From: Algihabitans sp965233705
Lineage (GTDB): Bacteria > Pseudomonadota > Alphaproteobacteria > Kiloniellales > DSM-21159
Assembly: GCA_965233705.1 (NCBI GenBank)
Contig: CBDDTF010000003.1
Span: 248,001 to 312,000 of the forward strand
Length of the DNA stretch: 64,000 nucleotides
Direction of reading: 5' to 3'
The notes beneath the pieces were generated by a model that was given only the letters and a program-made list of their open reading frames with translations, was not told the origin of the DNA and made no database searches. The position numbers and the translations under genes are program-made. This document shows positions 7,695-19,933 of the stretch, piece by piece; position 1 is the stretch's first letter; the number at the start of each line of letters is the position of its first letter.

Positions 7695-9098
7695 CTAGGG
7701 CGGGGGCCGCTGCGGGGCAGGGGCGGCGCGCTCGAAGACCAGGCGCACGCGCAGCCCGGGGGCGTTGTCCTCCAGGTGCAACTCGGCCTCGTGCAGCTTG
7801 GCGACGGCGGCGACCAGCGACAGGCCGAGGCCGCTGCCCGGCTCGCGCCGGCTTTCGTCGAGCCGCACGAAGCGCTGGAGCACCGCGGCGCGGGCGGCGG
7901 CGGGGATGCCCGGCCCGCTGTCGGCGACGCTCAGCTCGATCGCGCCGTCGCGGGCCCGGACGGCCAGGCTGAGGGCGTTGCCGCCGGCGCCGTACTTCAG
8001 CGCGTTGTCGAGCAGGTTGGAGATGAGCTGGGCGAGGAGCTGGCGGTGGCCGCGCACCGGGGCCGGGGCGCGGATGTCGCTCTGCCAGATCAGGCCGGCG
8101 TCGCTGGCCGCCGGCTCGTAGAGCTCGCCGATCTCCTCGGCCAGGTGGGCCAGGTCCAGCACCTCGAACTGGCTGCGCGCCGCGCCGGCCTCGGCGCGGG
8201 CGATGGAGAGCAGGCCGCTGAAGGTCGCGAGCAGGTGGTCGGCCTCGGCCAGCGCCCGCTCCAGGGCGTCGCGGTAAGCCTCGGTGTCCTCGGGCCCGCG
8301 CAGGGCGAGCTCGATCCGCCCCTTCAGGCGGGTCAGCGGCGAGCGCAGGTCGTGGGCCAGGCTGTCGCTGACCGTGCGCAGGCCGGTCATCAGCTCCTCG
8401 ATCCGCTGCAGCATGGCGTTGAGGCTGTCGCTCAGGCGGTCGAACTCGTCGCCGCTGCCGTCCTTGGGCATGCGCTGGGAGAGGTCGCCGCGCATGATCT
8501 GCCGGCTGGTGGCGGTCACCGCGCCGACCCGGCGGGCGACGTTGCGGCTGATCAGCCAGCCGCCGGCCAGGCCGAGGATGAGTGCGCCGGCGAGCGCCCA
8601 GGCCAGGGCCTCGACCAGGGCGCCGGCGTAGCGGCCGCGGGCGCCGAAGTCGCGCCCGACCAGCAGGCGGTGGCCGGTCTGCAGGGCGAAGCTGCGAGCG
8701 CCGACCTGGCGCGGCTGCAGTCCCGCCTCGGTGCGCCGGCGCAGGTCGAGCAGCAGCCATTCGCCGTCGCCGCGCGCGGCCTCGGGCCAGGCGCGCAGGT
8801 TGCCGGCCAGCTTGCGGCCCTCGGGTCCGACCAGCAGGTAGACGCCGTCGGGATCGCCGCCCTCGCCGCTGCGCCGGTCGATCGCCTCGATCAGGCCGGC
8901 CAGGCCGCCCTCGCGCGCCTGGTCGGCCAGGCCGCGCAGCTCGGCGGCCACCGTCTCGGCCACCTGACGGTCCAGCATCGGCACGGTGCGCAGGTAGATC
9001 CAGCCCAGCAGCAGCAGCACCGAGATGGCGAAGAAGGCGAAGTAGATCAGCGCGAAGCGCGCCGTCGCGCCGGCCGGCAGGAGGCGAAGGCTGCGCAC
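7695..9098 (-). CDS. HAMP-domain sensor histidine kinase
   Basis: A 467-residue membrane kinase with two transmembrane segments (about 14-36 and 162-184) flanking a periplasmic sensor of about 125 residues. A HAMP domain follows (185-238), then the H-box SLAHDLRSPLTRLKG with the phospho-accepting His249. The ATPase domain has NLLDNALKYG (N-box), DSGPGIP (G1) and GSGLGLSLV (G2). The start is GTG at 9098, ten bases after the response-regulator stop. It presumably phosphorylates that regulator at D51. The stimulus is unknown. Confidence 0.93.
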   Translation of the reverse strand: MRSLRLLPAGATARFALIYFAFFAISVLLLLGWIYLRTVPMLDRQVAETVAAELRGLADQAREGGLAGLIEAIDRRSGEGGDPDGVYLLVGPEGRKLAGNLRAWPEAARGDGEWLLLDLRRRTEAGLQPRQVGARSFALQTGHRLLVGRDFGARGRYAGALVEALAWALAGALILGLAGGWLISRNVARRVGAVTATSRQIMRGDLSQRMPKDGSGDEFDRLSDSLNAMLQRIEELMTGLRTVSDSLAHDLRSPLTRLKGRIELALRGPEDTEAYRDALERALAEADHLLATFSGLLSIARAEAGAARSQFEVLDLAHLAEEIGELYEPAASDAGLIWQSDIRAPAPVRGHRQLLAQLISNLLDNALKYGAGGNALSLAVRARDGAIELSVADSGPGIPAAARAAVLQRFVRLDESRREPGSGLGLSLVAAVAKLHEAELHLEDNAPGLRVRLVFERAAPAPQRPPP

Positions 9099-9108
9099 GC
9101 CGCCCGCC

Positions 9109-9786
9109 TCAATCCTCGGCCGAGAGCATGTAGCCGGCGCCGCGCACGGTCTGGATCAAGGCGCTGTCGAAGCCCTTGTCGACCTTCTGGCGCAGGCGGC
9201 TCATGTGGACGTCGATGACGTTGGTCTGGGGATCGAAGTGATAGTCCCAGACCCCCTCCAGCAGCATGGTGCGCGTGACCACCTGGCCGGCGTGGCGCAT
9301 CAGGAACTCCAGAAGCTGGAACTCGCGCGGCTGCAGCTCGACCGCCTGGCCGCCGCGGGTCACCTTGCGGCTCAGGCGGTCAAGCGTCAGGTCGCCGACG
9401 CTGAGCGTGGTGTCCGGCGCGCTGGCGGCGCGGCGGCGGGTCATGGAGTCGAGCCGGGCGAGCAGCTCGGAGAAGGCGAAGGGCTTGGTCAGGTAGTCGT
9501 CGGCGCCGGCGCGCAGGCCGCCGACCCGGTCGTCGACCTGGCCCAGCGCGCTGAGGATCAGCACTGGCGTCTGGATGCCGGCCGCGCGCATCGCCTCCAG
9601 CACCTTCAATCCGTCCAGGCCGGGCAGCATGCGATCCAGGACGACCGCGTCGTACTCGCCGCTGGACGCCATGTAGAGACCGTCGCGCCCCTCGTCGGCG
9701 CGGTCCACCACATGGCCGGCCTCGCTCAGGCCCTTGCGCATGTACTCGGCCGTCTGGTCGTCGTCTTCGATGATCAGGATGCGCAT
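9109..9786 (-). CDS. OmpR/PhoB-family response regulator
   Basis: A 225-residue regulator with an N-terminal receiver (acidic pocket EDDD at 7-10, phospho-acceptor D51 in VVLDRMLPG, Lys101 in YLTKPF) and a C-terminal winged helix ending TVRGAGYML. I take ATG 9786 (MRILIIEDDD) as the start because the receiver fold begins there and AGGTGG precedes it; an upstream ATG at 9858 would add 24 non-homologous residues. It is the first gene of the operon with the adjacent kinase. Confidence 0.93.
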   Translation of the reverse strand: MRILIIEDDDQTAEYMRKGLSEAGHVVDRADEGRDGLYMASSGEYDAVVLDRMLPGLDGLKVLEAMRAAGIQTPVLILSALGQVDDRVGGLRAGADDYLTKPFAFSELLARLDSMTRRRAASAPDTTLSVGDLTLDRLSRKVTRGGQAVELQPREFQLLEFLMRHAGQVVTRTMLLEGVWDYHFDPQTNVIDVHMSRLRQKVDKGFDSALIQTVRGAGYMLSAED

Positions 9787-9900
9787 CGCCCACCTGCCTC
9801 CGGGCTTCCTATAGGCAGAGGGGAGATCACTTGCCAGGGGTCGCGTCTCGTCGGTCATGCAATCGGCTCGCCTTTCGACGCCGGCGGTCGGCCGGTCCGG

Positions 9901-9949
9901 AAAAAAATGCCGGCAGGCCCTGGTCCGTGGAGTGGGGGGCCTGCCGGCA
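9901..9949 (-). terminator. Rho-independent terminator of the DegP-like gene
   Basis: A perfect 13-bp stem, TGCCGGCAGGCCC (9908-9920) with GGGCCTGCCGGCA (9937-9949), is bordered by seven A at 9901-9907. Read on the minus strand this is a GC-rich hairpin followed by a U-run, about 65 bases past the protease stop codon. Confidence 0.9.
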
Positions 9950-10015
9950 AGGTCGAGTGTCGTGAATGACCCGGATGATCCGTCCAGTCGGATCAGAGAT
10001 GTCCGGGACGGCTCG

Positions 10016-11476
<1,461 letters not shown>

Positions 11477-11761
11477 ATCGCAGAACGTCTCCGGCTGGTG
11501 GATCACTGTTGCAGAGCAGAATAGGCGCAAAGGGCTTACGATGGCCTGTCCATAGGATTAATTCGTCGTAAGGTTGGCCGGTCGCCGGCAGGCCCGGCGC
11601 TCAGGGGCCGCGATTGGAGGCCGTGATCGGGGGCGACCGCCAACGGATGGACTCGACCGGCGCGGGCGGCGGCGCCAAGATCGTCGCCGGCTTCGGTGGC
11701 CCCGCGTCGCCGCCCGTTGCCGCGCCCAGCCGGCCAGATCTTGCCACGAGGACTCCGCGCC

Positions 11762-12577
11762 ATGCCGCCCGACGCCGCCCCCCTGCTGCCCGAGGCCGCC
11801 GATGCCCCGCGCGTCAACCTGGAGCATCTGCCCTTCACCACGGACCGGGGCGTGGGCGCCCTGGCCAACCTCGGCCTGATCGTTCTGGCGACCGACGGCA
11901 CGATGGAGCACGAGTTTCGCCAGGTGTTGGCGCGGCTGCCCGGCGTGGCGCTGTTCGAGAGCCGGATTCGCAACGACACGGCGATCAACCCCGAGACGCT
12001 CAAGGCCATGGAGGCGCGGATTCCCGAGTGCGCCGAGATCCTGATGCCGGACTACGAGCTGGACTGCGTGGCCTACGGCTGCACCTCGGCCTCCATGGTG
12101 ATCGGCCCGGAGCGCGTCAGCGAGCTGATCACCGCGGCGCGCCGGCCGCGGGCGGCGACCAACCCGGCCCTGGCCGCCCTGGCGGCGTTCGAGGTGCTGG
12201 GGATGCGCCGCATCGCGCTGCTCACGCCCTACGTGCGCTCGGTCAACCAGATGATGCGCGGCTTCTTCCAGTCGCGCGGCGTGGGCGTACCGGTGATGGG
12301 CTCGTTCAACGAGGAGGACGACCCCACCGTCGCGCGCATCGACGCCGCCTCGATCCGCGCGGCGGCCGAGCGGCTGGCCGGCGAGCCCGACGTGGACGGG
12401 CTGTTCGTCTCCTGCACCTCGGTGCGCCTGATCGAGGCGGTGGCGGAGATCGAGGCGGCGGTGGGCAAGCCGGTGACCTCCTCCAACCACGCCCTGATCT
12501 GGCACGCGCTGCGCCTGTCGGGGGTGGACACGGCGCTGGACGGCCTGGGCGAGCTGTTCCGTCGGCGGCTCGGCTGA
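11762..12577 (+). CDS. Asp/Glu racemase-superfamily enzyme, EutA / maleate isomerase-like
   Basis: A 271-residue enzyme of the superfamily that includes maleate cis-trans isomerase, arylmalonate decarboxylase and EutA. The two catalytic cysteines are present: Cys107 in AYGCTSASM and Cys218 in VSCTSVR. SNHALIWHALRLSG near the C-terminus is typical of the EutA/maleate isomerase branch. The start is the ATG at 11762. No ectoine-utilisation genes are adjacent, so the substrate cannot be assigned from context; a maleate- or malonate-like acid is likely. Confidence 0.82.
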   Translation: MPPDAAPLLPEAADAPRVNLEHLPFTTDRGVGALANLGLIVLATDGTMEHEFRQVLARLPGVALFESRIRNDTAINPETLKAMEARIPECAEILMPDYELDCVAYGCTSASMVIGPERVSELITAARRPRAATNPALAALAAFEVLGMRRIALLTPYVRSVNQMMRGFFQSRGVGVPVMGSFNEEDDPTVARIDAASIRAAAERLAGEPDVDGLFVSCTSVRLIEAVAEIEAAVGKPVTSSNHALIWHALRLSGVDTALDGLGELFRRRLG

Positions 12578-12762
12578 CCGGCGCCGGCCGGCGGTCGACA
12601 CGACGGTTGCGCTCTCCTTGTTGCGATGCATTATGACTTCTGCACCCTGGCAGGGCGCAGGATTCTTTCGTGCGGGTGTGATCACGCGCGGAGACAAGAA
12701 GGGCGAAAGCCCAACGGCAACGGCAGGCCGCGTCCCGGCCTGACCAGGCGCGAGGTCCCTTG

Positions 12763-13983
12763 ATGCTCTATTCCCTCTACGAGTTTCAGCATATCGCCAT
12801 GACGCCTTTCCGCATGATGTCGGACACGGCGCGCGAGCTGCTGACCCATCCGCTGGTGCCGATGACCTACACCCACCTGGGGCGCAGCGTCGTCGCCGGG
12901 CTGGAGGTGATCGAGTCGGCCACCCGGCATCGCGGCAAGCCGGAGTGGGGGCTGACGCACACCCGGATCGACGGCCGCGAGGTGCCGCTGGAGATCGCGC
13001 GGGTCGGCGGCGACGCCTTCTGCAACCTGCTGCACTTCAAGCGGGTCGGGGTGAGCCGCGACGACCCCAAGATCCTGCTGGTCGCGCCGATGAGCGGCCA
13101 CCACGCGACGTTGCTGCGCGGCACGGTGGCGGCGCTGGTGCCCGACCATGAGGTCTATGTGACCGACTGGATCGACGCCCGCCTGGTGCCGGGCGAGGCC
13201 GGGAGTTTCGGGCTGGAGGACTACCTCGACACGCTAATCGCCTTCATGAAGCGGCTGGCGCCGGAGCTCAACGTCATGGCGGTCTGCCAGCCGGCGCCGC
13301 TGGTGCTGGCCGCCGTCTCCCTGCTGGCCCAGGGCGACGACCCGGCGCAGCCGCGCAGCATGATCCTGATGGGCGGGCCGGTGGACACCCGCGCGGCGCC
13401 GACGGCGGTCACCCGCTTCGCCGAGTCGCGGCCGCTGTCCTGGTTCGAGCGCAGCCTGATCACCGAGGTACCGGCCTACTATCCCGGCGGCGGGCGGCAG
13501 GTCTATCCCGGCTTCCTGCAGCTCGGCGGCTTCATCTCCATGAACCCTTCGCGCCACTTCGAGTCGCACCTGAAGATGTTCCGCCATCTGGTGCAGGGCG
13601 ACGGCGATTCCGTGGAGGCTCACCGCAAGTTCTACGACGAGTACCTGGCGGTGATGGACGTACCGGCGGACTACTACCTCGAGACCGTCGACCAGATCTT
13701 CCAGCGCCACACCCTGCCCGAGGGCCGCATGACCTGGCGCGGCGAGACCGTCGATCCCGGCGCCATCGCCCGCACCGCGCTGATGACGGTGGAGGGCGAG
13801 CTGGACGACATCTCGGCCCCCGGCCAGACCATCGCCGCCCACGCCATGTGTCGCGGCCTGGATCAGCGCCTGCACGAGAACTTCCTGCAGCCGGGCGTCG
13901 GCCACTACGGCATCTTCAACGGGCGCCGCTGGCGCGAGAAGATCAAGCCGGCGATCGCCACCTTCGTGCGCGAGCACGCCTGA
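12763..13983 (+). CDS. phaZ: Intracellular polyhydroxyalkanoate depolymerase (PhaZ type)
   Basis: A 406-residue alpha/beta hydrolase of the intracellular short-chain PHA depolymerase family, which mobilises stored polyhydroxybutyrate. The nucleophile is a cysteine in VCQP (Cys175) instead of a lipase-box serine, as in the Ralstonia enzyme. The N-terminal MLYSLYEFQ is highly typical, and a late catalytic His lies in GVGHYGIFNG. The start is the ATG at 12763, four bases after GAGGTCCC. It ends before a bidirectional terminator at 14013-14040. Its presence implies that the organism makes PHA granules. Confidence 0.93.
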   Translation: MLYSLYEFQHIAMTPFRMMSDTARELLTHPLVPMTYTHLGRSVVAGLEVIESATRHRGKPEWGLTHTRIDGREVPLEIARVGGDAFCNLLHFKRVGVSRDDPKILLVAPMSGHHATLLRGTVAALVPDHEVYVTDWIDARLVPGEAGSFGLEDYLDTLIAFMKRLAPELNVMAVCQPAPLVLAAVSLLAQGDDPAQPRSMILMGGPVDTRAAPTAVTRFAESRPLSWFERSLITEVPAYYPGGGRQVYPGFLQLGGFISMNPSRHFESHLKMFRHLVQGDGDSVEAHRKFYDEYLAVMDVPADYYLETVDQIFQRHTLPEGRMTWRGETVDPGAIARTALMTVEGELDDISAPGQTIAAHAMCRGLDQRLHENFLQPGVGHYGIFNGRRWREKIKPAIATFVREHA

Positions 13984-14012
13984 GCGCCGGCGTCACGGGG
14001 GGCGAGAGACAA

Positions 14013-14040
14013 AAGGGGGCGGCCGTTCGGCCGCCCCCTT
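14013..14040. terminator. Bidirectional terminator between convergent genes
   Basis: A self-complementary hairpin with arms AAGGGGGCGGCCG and CGGCCGCCCCCTT around a minimal loop. It has four A on the left and a short T tract on the right, so it can stop transcripts of phaZ and of the opposing solute-binding-protein gene. Confidence 0.85.
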
Positions 14041-14076
14041 CGCCGTTCGGTGCGCCGCCGCCGGCGCCGGCCCGGA

Positions 14077-15714
14077 TCAGGCCTCGATCGCCAGCTCGTC
14101 GCCCTGGATGTAGAAGGAGGGGTGCATGCGCACGCCCTTCACCTTCTGGTGGTAGGCGGCGAAGACCGCGCGCCAGAGCGGCTGGACGACCGGGCCGTCC
14201 TCCTGCAGCAGCCGCTGGATCTCGGCCATGACCTCGCGGCGCCGCTCGACGTCGAGGCTGGCCTCGGCCTCGTCCAGCAGCCGGTCGAACTCCGGGTTGG
14301 CATAGCGCGTCTCGTTCCAGGGCGCGCCGCTGCGGTAGCCCAGGCCCAGCGACATGGTGCCGAGCGGGCGATGGCCCCAGTTGGTGAAGCCCAGCGGCGT
14401 GTCGAGCCAGATGTCCCAGTACTGGGCCGAGGGCATGGTGTTGATCTGCAGGCGGATGCCGGCCGGCGCCATCATGTCCTTCATCACCTGGACCGCGCTC
14501 AGCTCCCACTCCGGGCTGATCGAGACGTCGATCGGCAGGTCCAGCCCCTCGGGGTAGCCGGCCTCGGCCAGCAGCGCGCGGGCCGCCTCCACGTCGCGGG
14601 GCATGGCCGGCAGGCTGGCGTAGGCCGGGTGCACCGGGGCGACGTGGTGGTGCTCGCCCGGCGCGCCGCGGCCCTGGTGGGCCAGCTCCAGCACCCGCTG
14701 CGGGTCGATCGCCAGGCGCAGGGCGCGGCGCACCCGCGGATCGTCGAAGGGGGGCTTGTCGACGCGCATGCGCAGCACGCCGGTGGCCGAGGAGAGCACC
14801 TCGTGCACCCGCACCTCGGGCAGGGCCTGGAGCACCGCGAGCTGGGTGACGTCGGCCTGGTCGATGCCGTCGATCTGGCCCGAGCCCAGGGCCGCGATGG
14901 CCGCCGAGGGGTCGTCGCCCAGGTCGATGAAGCGCAGCTCGTCCAGGTAGGCGTCACGCGCCCAGTGGCCGGCGCGGCGCTGCAGCACCGCCTGCTCGGC
15001 CGTGCGGTGCTCGCTCAGGGTGAAGCGTCCGGTGCCGTTGGAGCCGACGCCGAAGCGGCCGTCCTCCTCGGGGTCGAGCATCAGGGCCGGGTAGTGGAAG
15101 AGGTGCTCCGGCAACGCGATCTGCGGCTGCTTGAGGTTCAGCACCAGGGTGTGGCTGTCCGCCACCTCGATGGCGTTGGCGTCCCACAGTCGCTGCTGGC
15201 CGTCCTCCTCGCTCAGCATGTAGCTCTGCATCAGCCCCAGCATGGAGGAGCCGGTCTGCGGATCGAGCATGCGCCGAAGGTTCCAGGCCGCGTCCTCGGC
15301 GGTGAAGGGGCGCCCGCTGTGCCAGGCCGCCTCCTTGCGCACGTGCAGCCGCCAGGTGCGCAGGTCGTCGCTGGCCTCCCAGGACTCCAGCAGGTAGGGA
15401 CGGGTGACGTTGTCCGGCGGCGTGATGGTCAGGTACTCGCAGACCTGCCGCGCGATGTTGGCGGCGTGGTACCAGCTCATGGCATGGGGGTCCTTGACCT
15501 CGGCCGGGACCGGCATGCCGATGCGCAGCGTGCCGCCCTTCGGCAGCTCGGCCGCCGCATTCTCGGCGGCGCGCGCCGCCGGCAGACCGGCCATGGCGTA
15601 GGCGGTCGGCGCGGCGACGCCGAGCAGCGTGGCATAGCGCAGGAAACCGCGGCGGCTGAGCTTGCCCTCGGCAAACTGGGCCTGCACGCGGCGCAGGTTG
15701 ACTGAGTCCGTCAT
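14077..15714 (-). CDS. ABC transporter substrate-binding protein, family 5, TAT-exported
   Basis: A 545-residue SBP_bac_5 (oligopeptide/nickel-type) binding protein. The N-terminus carries a twin-arginine signal (KLSRRGFLRYATLLG, residues 25-39) and then a hydrophobic core ending AARA, so it should be exported folded. A typical SBP5 motif is AWHSGRPFTAEDAAWNLRR. The start is ATG 15714 (MTDSVNLRR). No permease or ATPase gene is adjacent: downstream is the terminator and upstream a palindromic-repeat region. It is therefore an orphan binding protein and its ligand is unknown. Confidence 0.9.
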   Translation of the reverse strand: MTDSVNLRRVQAQFAEGKLSRRGFLRYATLLGVAAPTAYAMAGLPAARAAENAAAELPKGGTLRIGMPVPAEVKDPHAMSWYHAANIARQVCEYLTITPPDNVTRPYLLESWEASDDLRTWRLHVRKEAAWHSGRPFTAEDAAWNLRRMLDPQTGSSMLGLMQSYMLSEEDGQQRLWDANAIEVADSHTLVLNLKQPQIALPEHLFHYPALMLDPEEDGRFGVGSNGTGRFTLSEHRTAEQAVLQRRAGHWARDAYLDELRFIDLGDDPSAAIAALGSGQIDGIDQADVTQLAVLQALPEVRVHEVLSSATGVLRMRVDKPPFDDPRVRRALRLAIDPQRVLELAHQGRGAPGEHHHVAPVHPAYASLPAMPRDVEAARALLAEAGYPEGLDLPIDVSISPEWELSAVQVMKDMMAPAGIRLQINTMPSAQYWDIWLDTPLGFTNWGHRPLGTMSLGLGYRSGAPWNETRYANPEFDRLLDEAEASLDVERRREVMAEIQRLLQEDGPVVQPLWRAVFAAYHQKVKGVRMHPSFYIQGDELAIEA

Positions 15715-15810
15715 CGCGAATCTCCGTCGCACTCGTCGTGTCGGGAAGGGGGCTGGCTGGGGGCGTGGTGAGCGGGGAGGGGCTGCCGCAACCTCGACAC
15801 CACGTGCACG

Positions 15811-15873
15811 CTAGATCAGGTTGTGCTCGTCTGGCCCCCTGTGTGGGCCCGCCGATCACAAGACACCTGCTCT
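15811..15873 (-). repeat. Interspersed palindromic element, type B copy 1
   Basis: The minus-strand reading begins AGAGCAGGTGTCTTGTGATC, has a central inverted repeat around GGCCCACACAGGGGGCC, and ends with GATCTAG. It is clearly the same element as 37330-37394. It forms a pair with the type A element that starts 14 bases further on. Confidence 0.85.
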
Positions 15874-15886
15874 CCGTCATAGGGAT

Positions 15887-15951
15887 AGAGTGATTTCTCG
15901 CGACCCTATGGACTCGCATAAGCAAGTCCTTAGGGACGCACGTCACTCTAG
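15887..15951 (+). repeat. Interspersed palindromic element, type A variant
   Basis: It begins AGAGTGATTTCTCGCGACC and ends GTCACTCTAG. An inner stem CCCTA-GGACT pairs with AGTCC-TAGGG around CGCATAAGCA. Its first arm matches the element at 18946; the loop region differs. The 422-base gap 15715-16136 contains only this pair of elements and no gene that I can support. Confidence 0.8.
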
Positions 15952-16136
15952 GGCGCAGCCCGCCGCGAAGGCAAAAGGAATCGCCGCGCGCGGCCTGCTT
16001 TTTTCATAATGCCGAATGAAAAGGCCCAACGCATCGAAGTGCAGTGAAGCGCAGGCCAGATCCCCACAGGGTTTTTGTGGGCAAGTCTACTTGATCTGGA
16101 AAGTAATCCGCCGCCCGGGCGTGTCGGCTGCGGGGC

Positions 16137-16637
16137 TCAACGCGCGCGCCGGGCCAGCAGGCGGTCGAGGCTGAGCCGCCCAGGGCCGTAGGCGATCAGC
16201 AGGGCGAAGATCAGCATCCAGAGGTAGTGCGCGGGGTGGGCGATGGCGTTTTCGACGCCTTCCGGTGTGGTGCCGACCAGCCACTGGATGGTCATGGTCA
16301 TGACCAGCAGGCCCGCCGCGGCGAGGCGCCCGAACAGGCCGAGCGCGAGCAGCACGGACAGCGCGAGCTCGCCGGCCGTGGTGATGGGGGCCGCCAGCGC
16401 CGCCGGCAGGAAGGGCACCGGATGGATCGCGCCGAAGAGAAACTCCTGGCTGCCCCAGTTGGTGACCCGGCTCCAGCCGGCGTCGAAGAAGATCTTCGCC
16501 ATCCACAGGCGAGCCAGCAGGGCGGCGAGCGGCTGGCCGTAGGCGTTCAGGACGTCGCGCAGCGGGGCTGCGCGGGCGTAGAGGCCGGCGAGCGGTGTGG
16601 AGCCGCTGCGCGGGGCGCCGGTGGAGGAAAAGGACAT
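16137..16637 (-). CDS. DoxX-family membrane protein (bufferin operon)
   Basis: A 166-residue DoxX-type protein with about four hydrophobic segments (from residue 35 onward, including LLARLWMAKIFFDAGW). I start it at ATG 16637, preceded by GGGAGG. It is the last of four tightly spaced genes with the precursor, MNIO enzyme and DUF2063 protein of a bufferin-type locus, where DoxX proteins commonly occur. A redox or membrane-associated supporting role is inferred from that context; the exact function is unknown. Confidence 0.88.
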   Translation of the reverse strand: MSFSSTGAPRSGSTPLAGLYARAAPLRDVLNAYGQPLAALLARLWMAKIFFDAGWSRVTNWGSQEFLFGAIHPVPFLPAALAAPITTAGELALSVLLALGLFGRLAAAGLLVMTMTIQWLVGTTPEGVENAIAHPAHYLWMLIFALLIAYGPGRLSLDRLLARRAR

Positions 16638-16664
16638 GGCGGGCACCTCCCAGGAGAAGGGGGA

Positions 16665-18384
<1,720 letters not shown>

Positions 18385-18451
18385 GATCGCGGTCTCCCCC
18401 GCGCGGTCGACCTGGAGGGCCCGGCGCGCGCCCCCCAGGTCGCCGGAGGCG

Positions 18452-18868
<417 letters not shown>

Positions 18869-18945
18869 TCACGTCGCTTCACGAAGTTGTTTGCGCTGGA
18901 AGGTTGGGCCGGCGCGGCGGGCGGCGGACTCTGCTCTAACACATT

Positions 18946-19014
18946 AGAGTGAGGCCGATTTCTCGCGACCGGCGGACCCGCTGCCCGGTTCCATACGGTC
19001 GCAAATCGCTCTAG
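18946..19014. repeat. Interspersed palindromic element, type A copy 1
   Basis: It starts AGAGTGA, continues GATTTCTCGCGACC, and ends GGTCGCAAATCGCTCTAG, so its two arms are inverted relative to each other. The 48-base core 18966-19013 is identical to 39385-39432 at 46 positions. The end of a type B element (CTGCTCTAA at 18931-18939) abuts it. The element lies in the leader region of hsp20. The 325-base gap 18749-19073 otherwise holds the back-to-back promoters of the bufferin operon and hsp20. Confidence 0.9.
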
Positions 19015-19073
19015 GCTCGCCGGTCGAGGGGCGACAGGGCTGCCGCGAAACCGTTGCGAGGAAAGGCACGACC

Positions 19074-19622
19074 ATGGCGCAAGAGCAGAAACCCGAGCGT
19101 TCGCAGACGGAGGCCGCCAAGGGCGGCGAGGTGCCCGCCACCGGCATGTTCTATCCCCTGGCCCGCCTGCGCGAGGACGTCGACCGCCTGTTCGACGACG
19201 TCTTCAGCGGCCGGCGCTGGCCGCTCGGCCGGGCGGCCGAGGAGTGGGGCCGCGTGCCCAGCTACTTCAGCGTCGCCGGCTCCGGCCTGATCGACGTGAA
19301 GATGGACATCTCCGAGACCCCCGACGCGATCGAGATCACGGCCGAGATGCCCGGCGTCGGCGAGGAGGACGTCGACATCGAGCTGACCGGCGGCATGCTG
19401 ACCATCAAGGGCGAGAAGAAGCAGGAGAGCGAGGAGAAGAAGAAGGACTACTATCGCTCCGAGCGGACCTACGGCAGCTTCCAGCGCTCCTTCGGCGTGC
19501 CCGACAGCATCGACACCGACAAGATCGAAGCCAGGTTCGACAAGGGCGTGCTCCACGTCACCCTGCCCAAGAAGCCGGAGGCCAAAGCGGAGAGCAAGAA
19601 GATCCCGGTCAAGGGCAAGTAG
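19074..19622 (+). CDS. Hsp20/alpha-crystallin small heat-shock protein
   Basis: A 182-residue small heat-shock chaperone with an alpha-crystallin domain at about 70-170. It shows VKMDISETPDAIEITAEMPG, the GGMLTIKGEK motif, and the C-terminal GVLHVTLPKK before a short Lys-rich tail with the I-x-V motif (IPV). It binds unfolding proteins and prevents aggregation. GAGGAAAGG just ahead of the ATG supports the start. A palindromic repeat lies 60 bases upstream and a strong terminator downstream. No sigma-32 or ROSE element was identified with confidence. Confidence 0.94.
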   Translation: MAQEQKPERSQTEAAKGGEVPATGMFYPLARLREDVDRLFDDVFSGRRWPLGRAAEEWGRVPSYFSVAGSGLIDVKMDISETPDAIEITAEMPGVGEEDVDIELTGGMLTIKGEKKQESEEKKKDYYRSERTYGSFQRSFGVPDSIDTDKIEARFDKGVLHVTLPKKPEAKAESKKIPVKGK

Positions 19623-19745
19623 GGCGAGGCGCCGGCCGAGCGAGAAGAACGGCAGGGAGTGGGGGAATTTGATGCAGGTCAAGGAGACGGTGTGGCGGAC
19701 CGTCTAAAGTCCAACCATCGATAGCGACCCTCCCAATCCCTCTGG

Positions 19746-19784
19746 CCCGGCTTCGTGCTCCCTGACGAAGCCGGGATTTCTTTT
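19746..19784 (+). terminator. Rho-independent terminator after hsp20
   Basis: The arms CCCGGCTTCGT (19746-19756) and ACGAAGCCGGG (19765-19775) pair perfectly over 11 bp and are followed by ATTTCTTTT. Confidence 0.92.
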
Positions 19785-19841
19785 GCGCGGCGAGCAAGCC
19801 GGGAGGCCGCCTCGGGGGCTCGCCGGCCGGCCGGACGCAGC

Positions 19842-19930
19842 CCCCGGCAAAGTCAGGCCCCGGCAAAGTCAGGCCCCGGCAAGCTCACACCCCGGCAAGC
19901 TCAGGCCCCGGCAAGCTCACGCCCCGGCAG
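19842..19930. repeat. Tandem array, 5.5 units of 16 bp
   Basis: Five full units of CCCCGGCAAAGTCAGG or its variants (CCCCGGCAAGCTCACG and similar), plus a half unit, fill the space between the hsp20 terminator and the stop codon of the acyl-CoA dehydrogenase. There are no spacers. The 16-bp period excludes a coding role. The rest of the gap 19623-19933 holds only the terminator. Confidence 0.92.
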
Positions 19931-19933
19931 ACC

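Noticed and set aside
12578..12762. PhaR operator upstream of phaZ
   Set aside because: A CTGC-N6-GCAG sequence is present, but the spacing does not match the described PhaR sites and there is no second copy.
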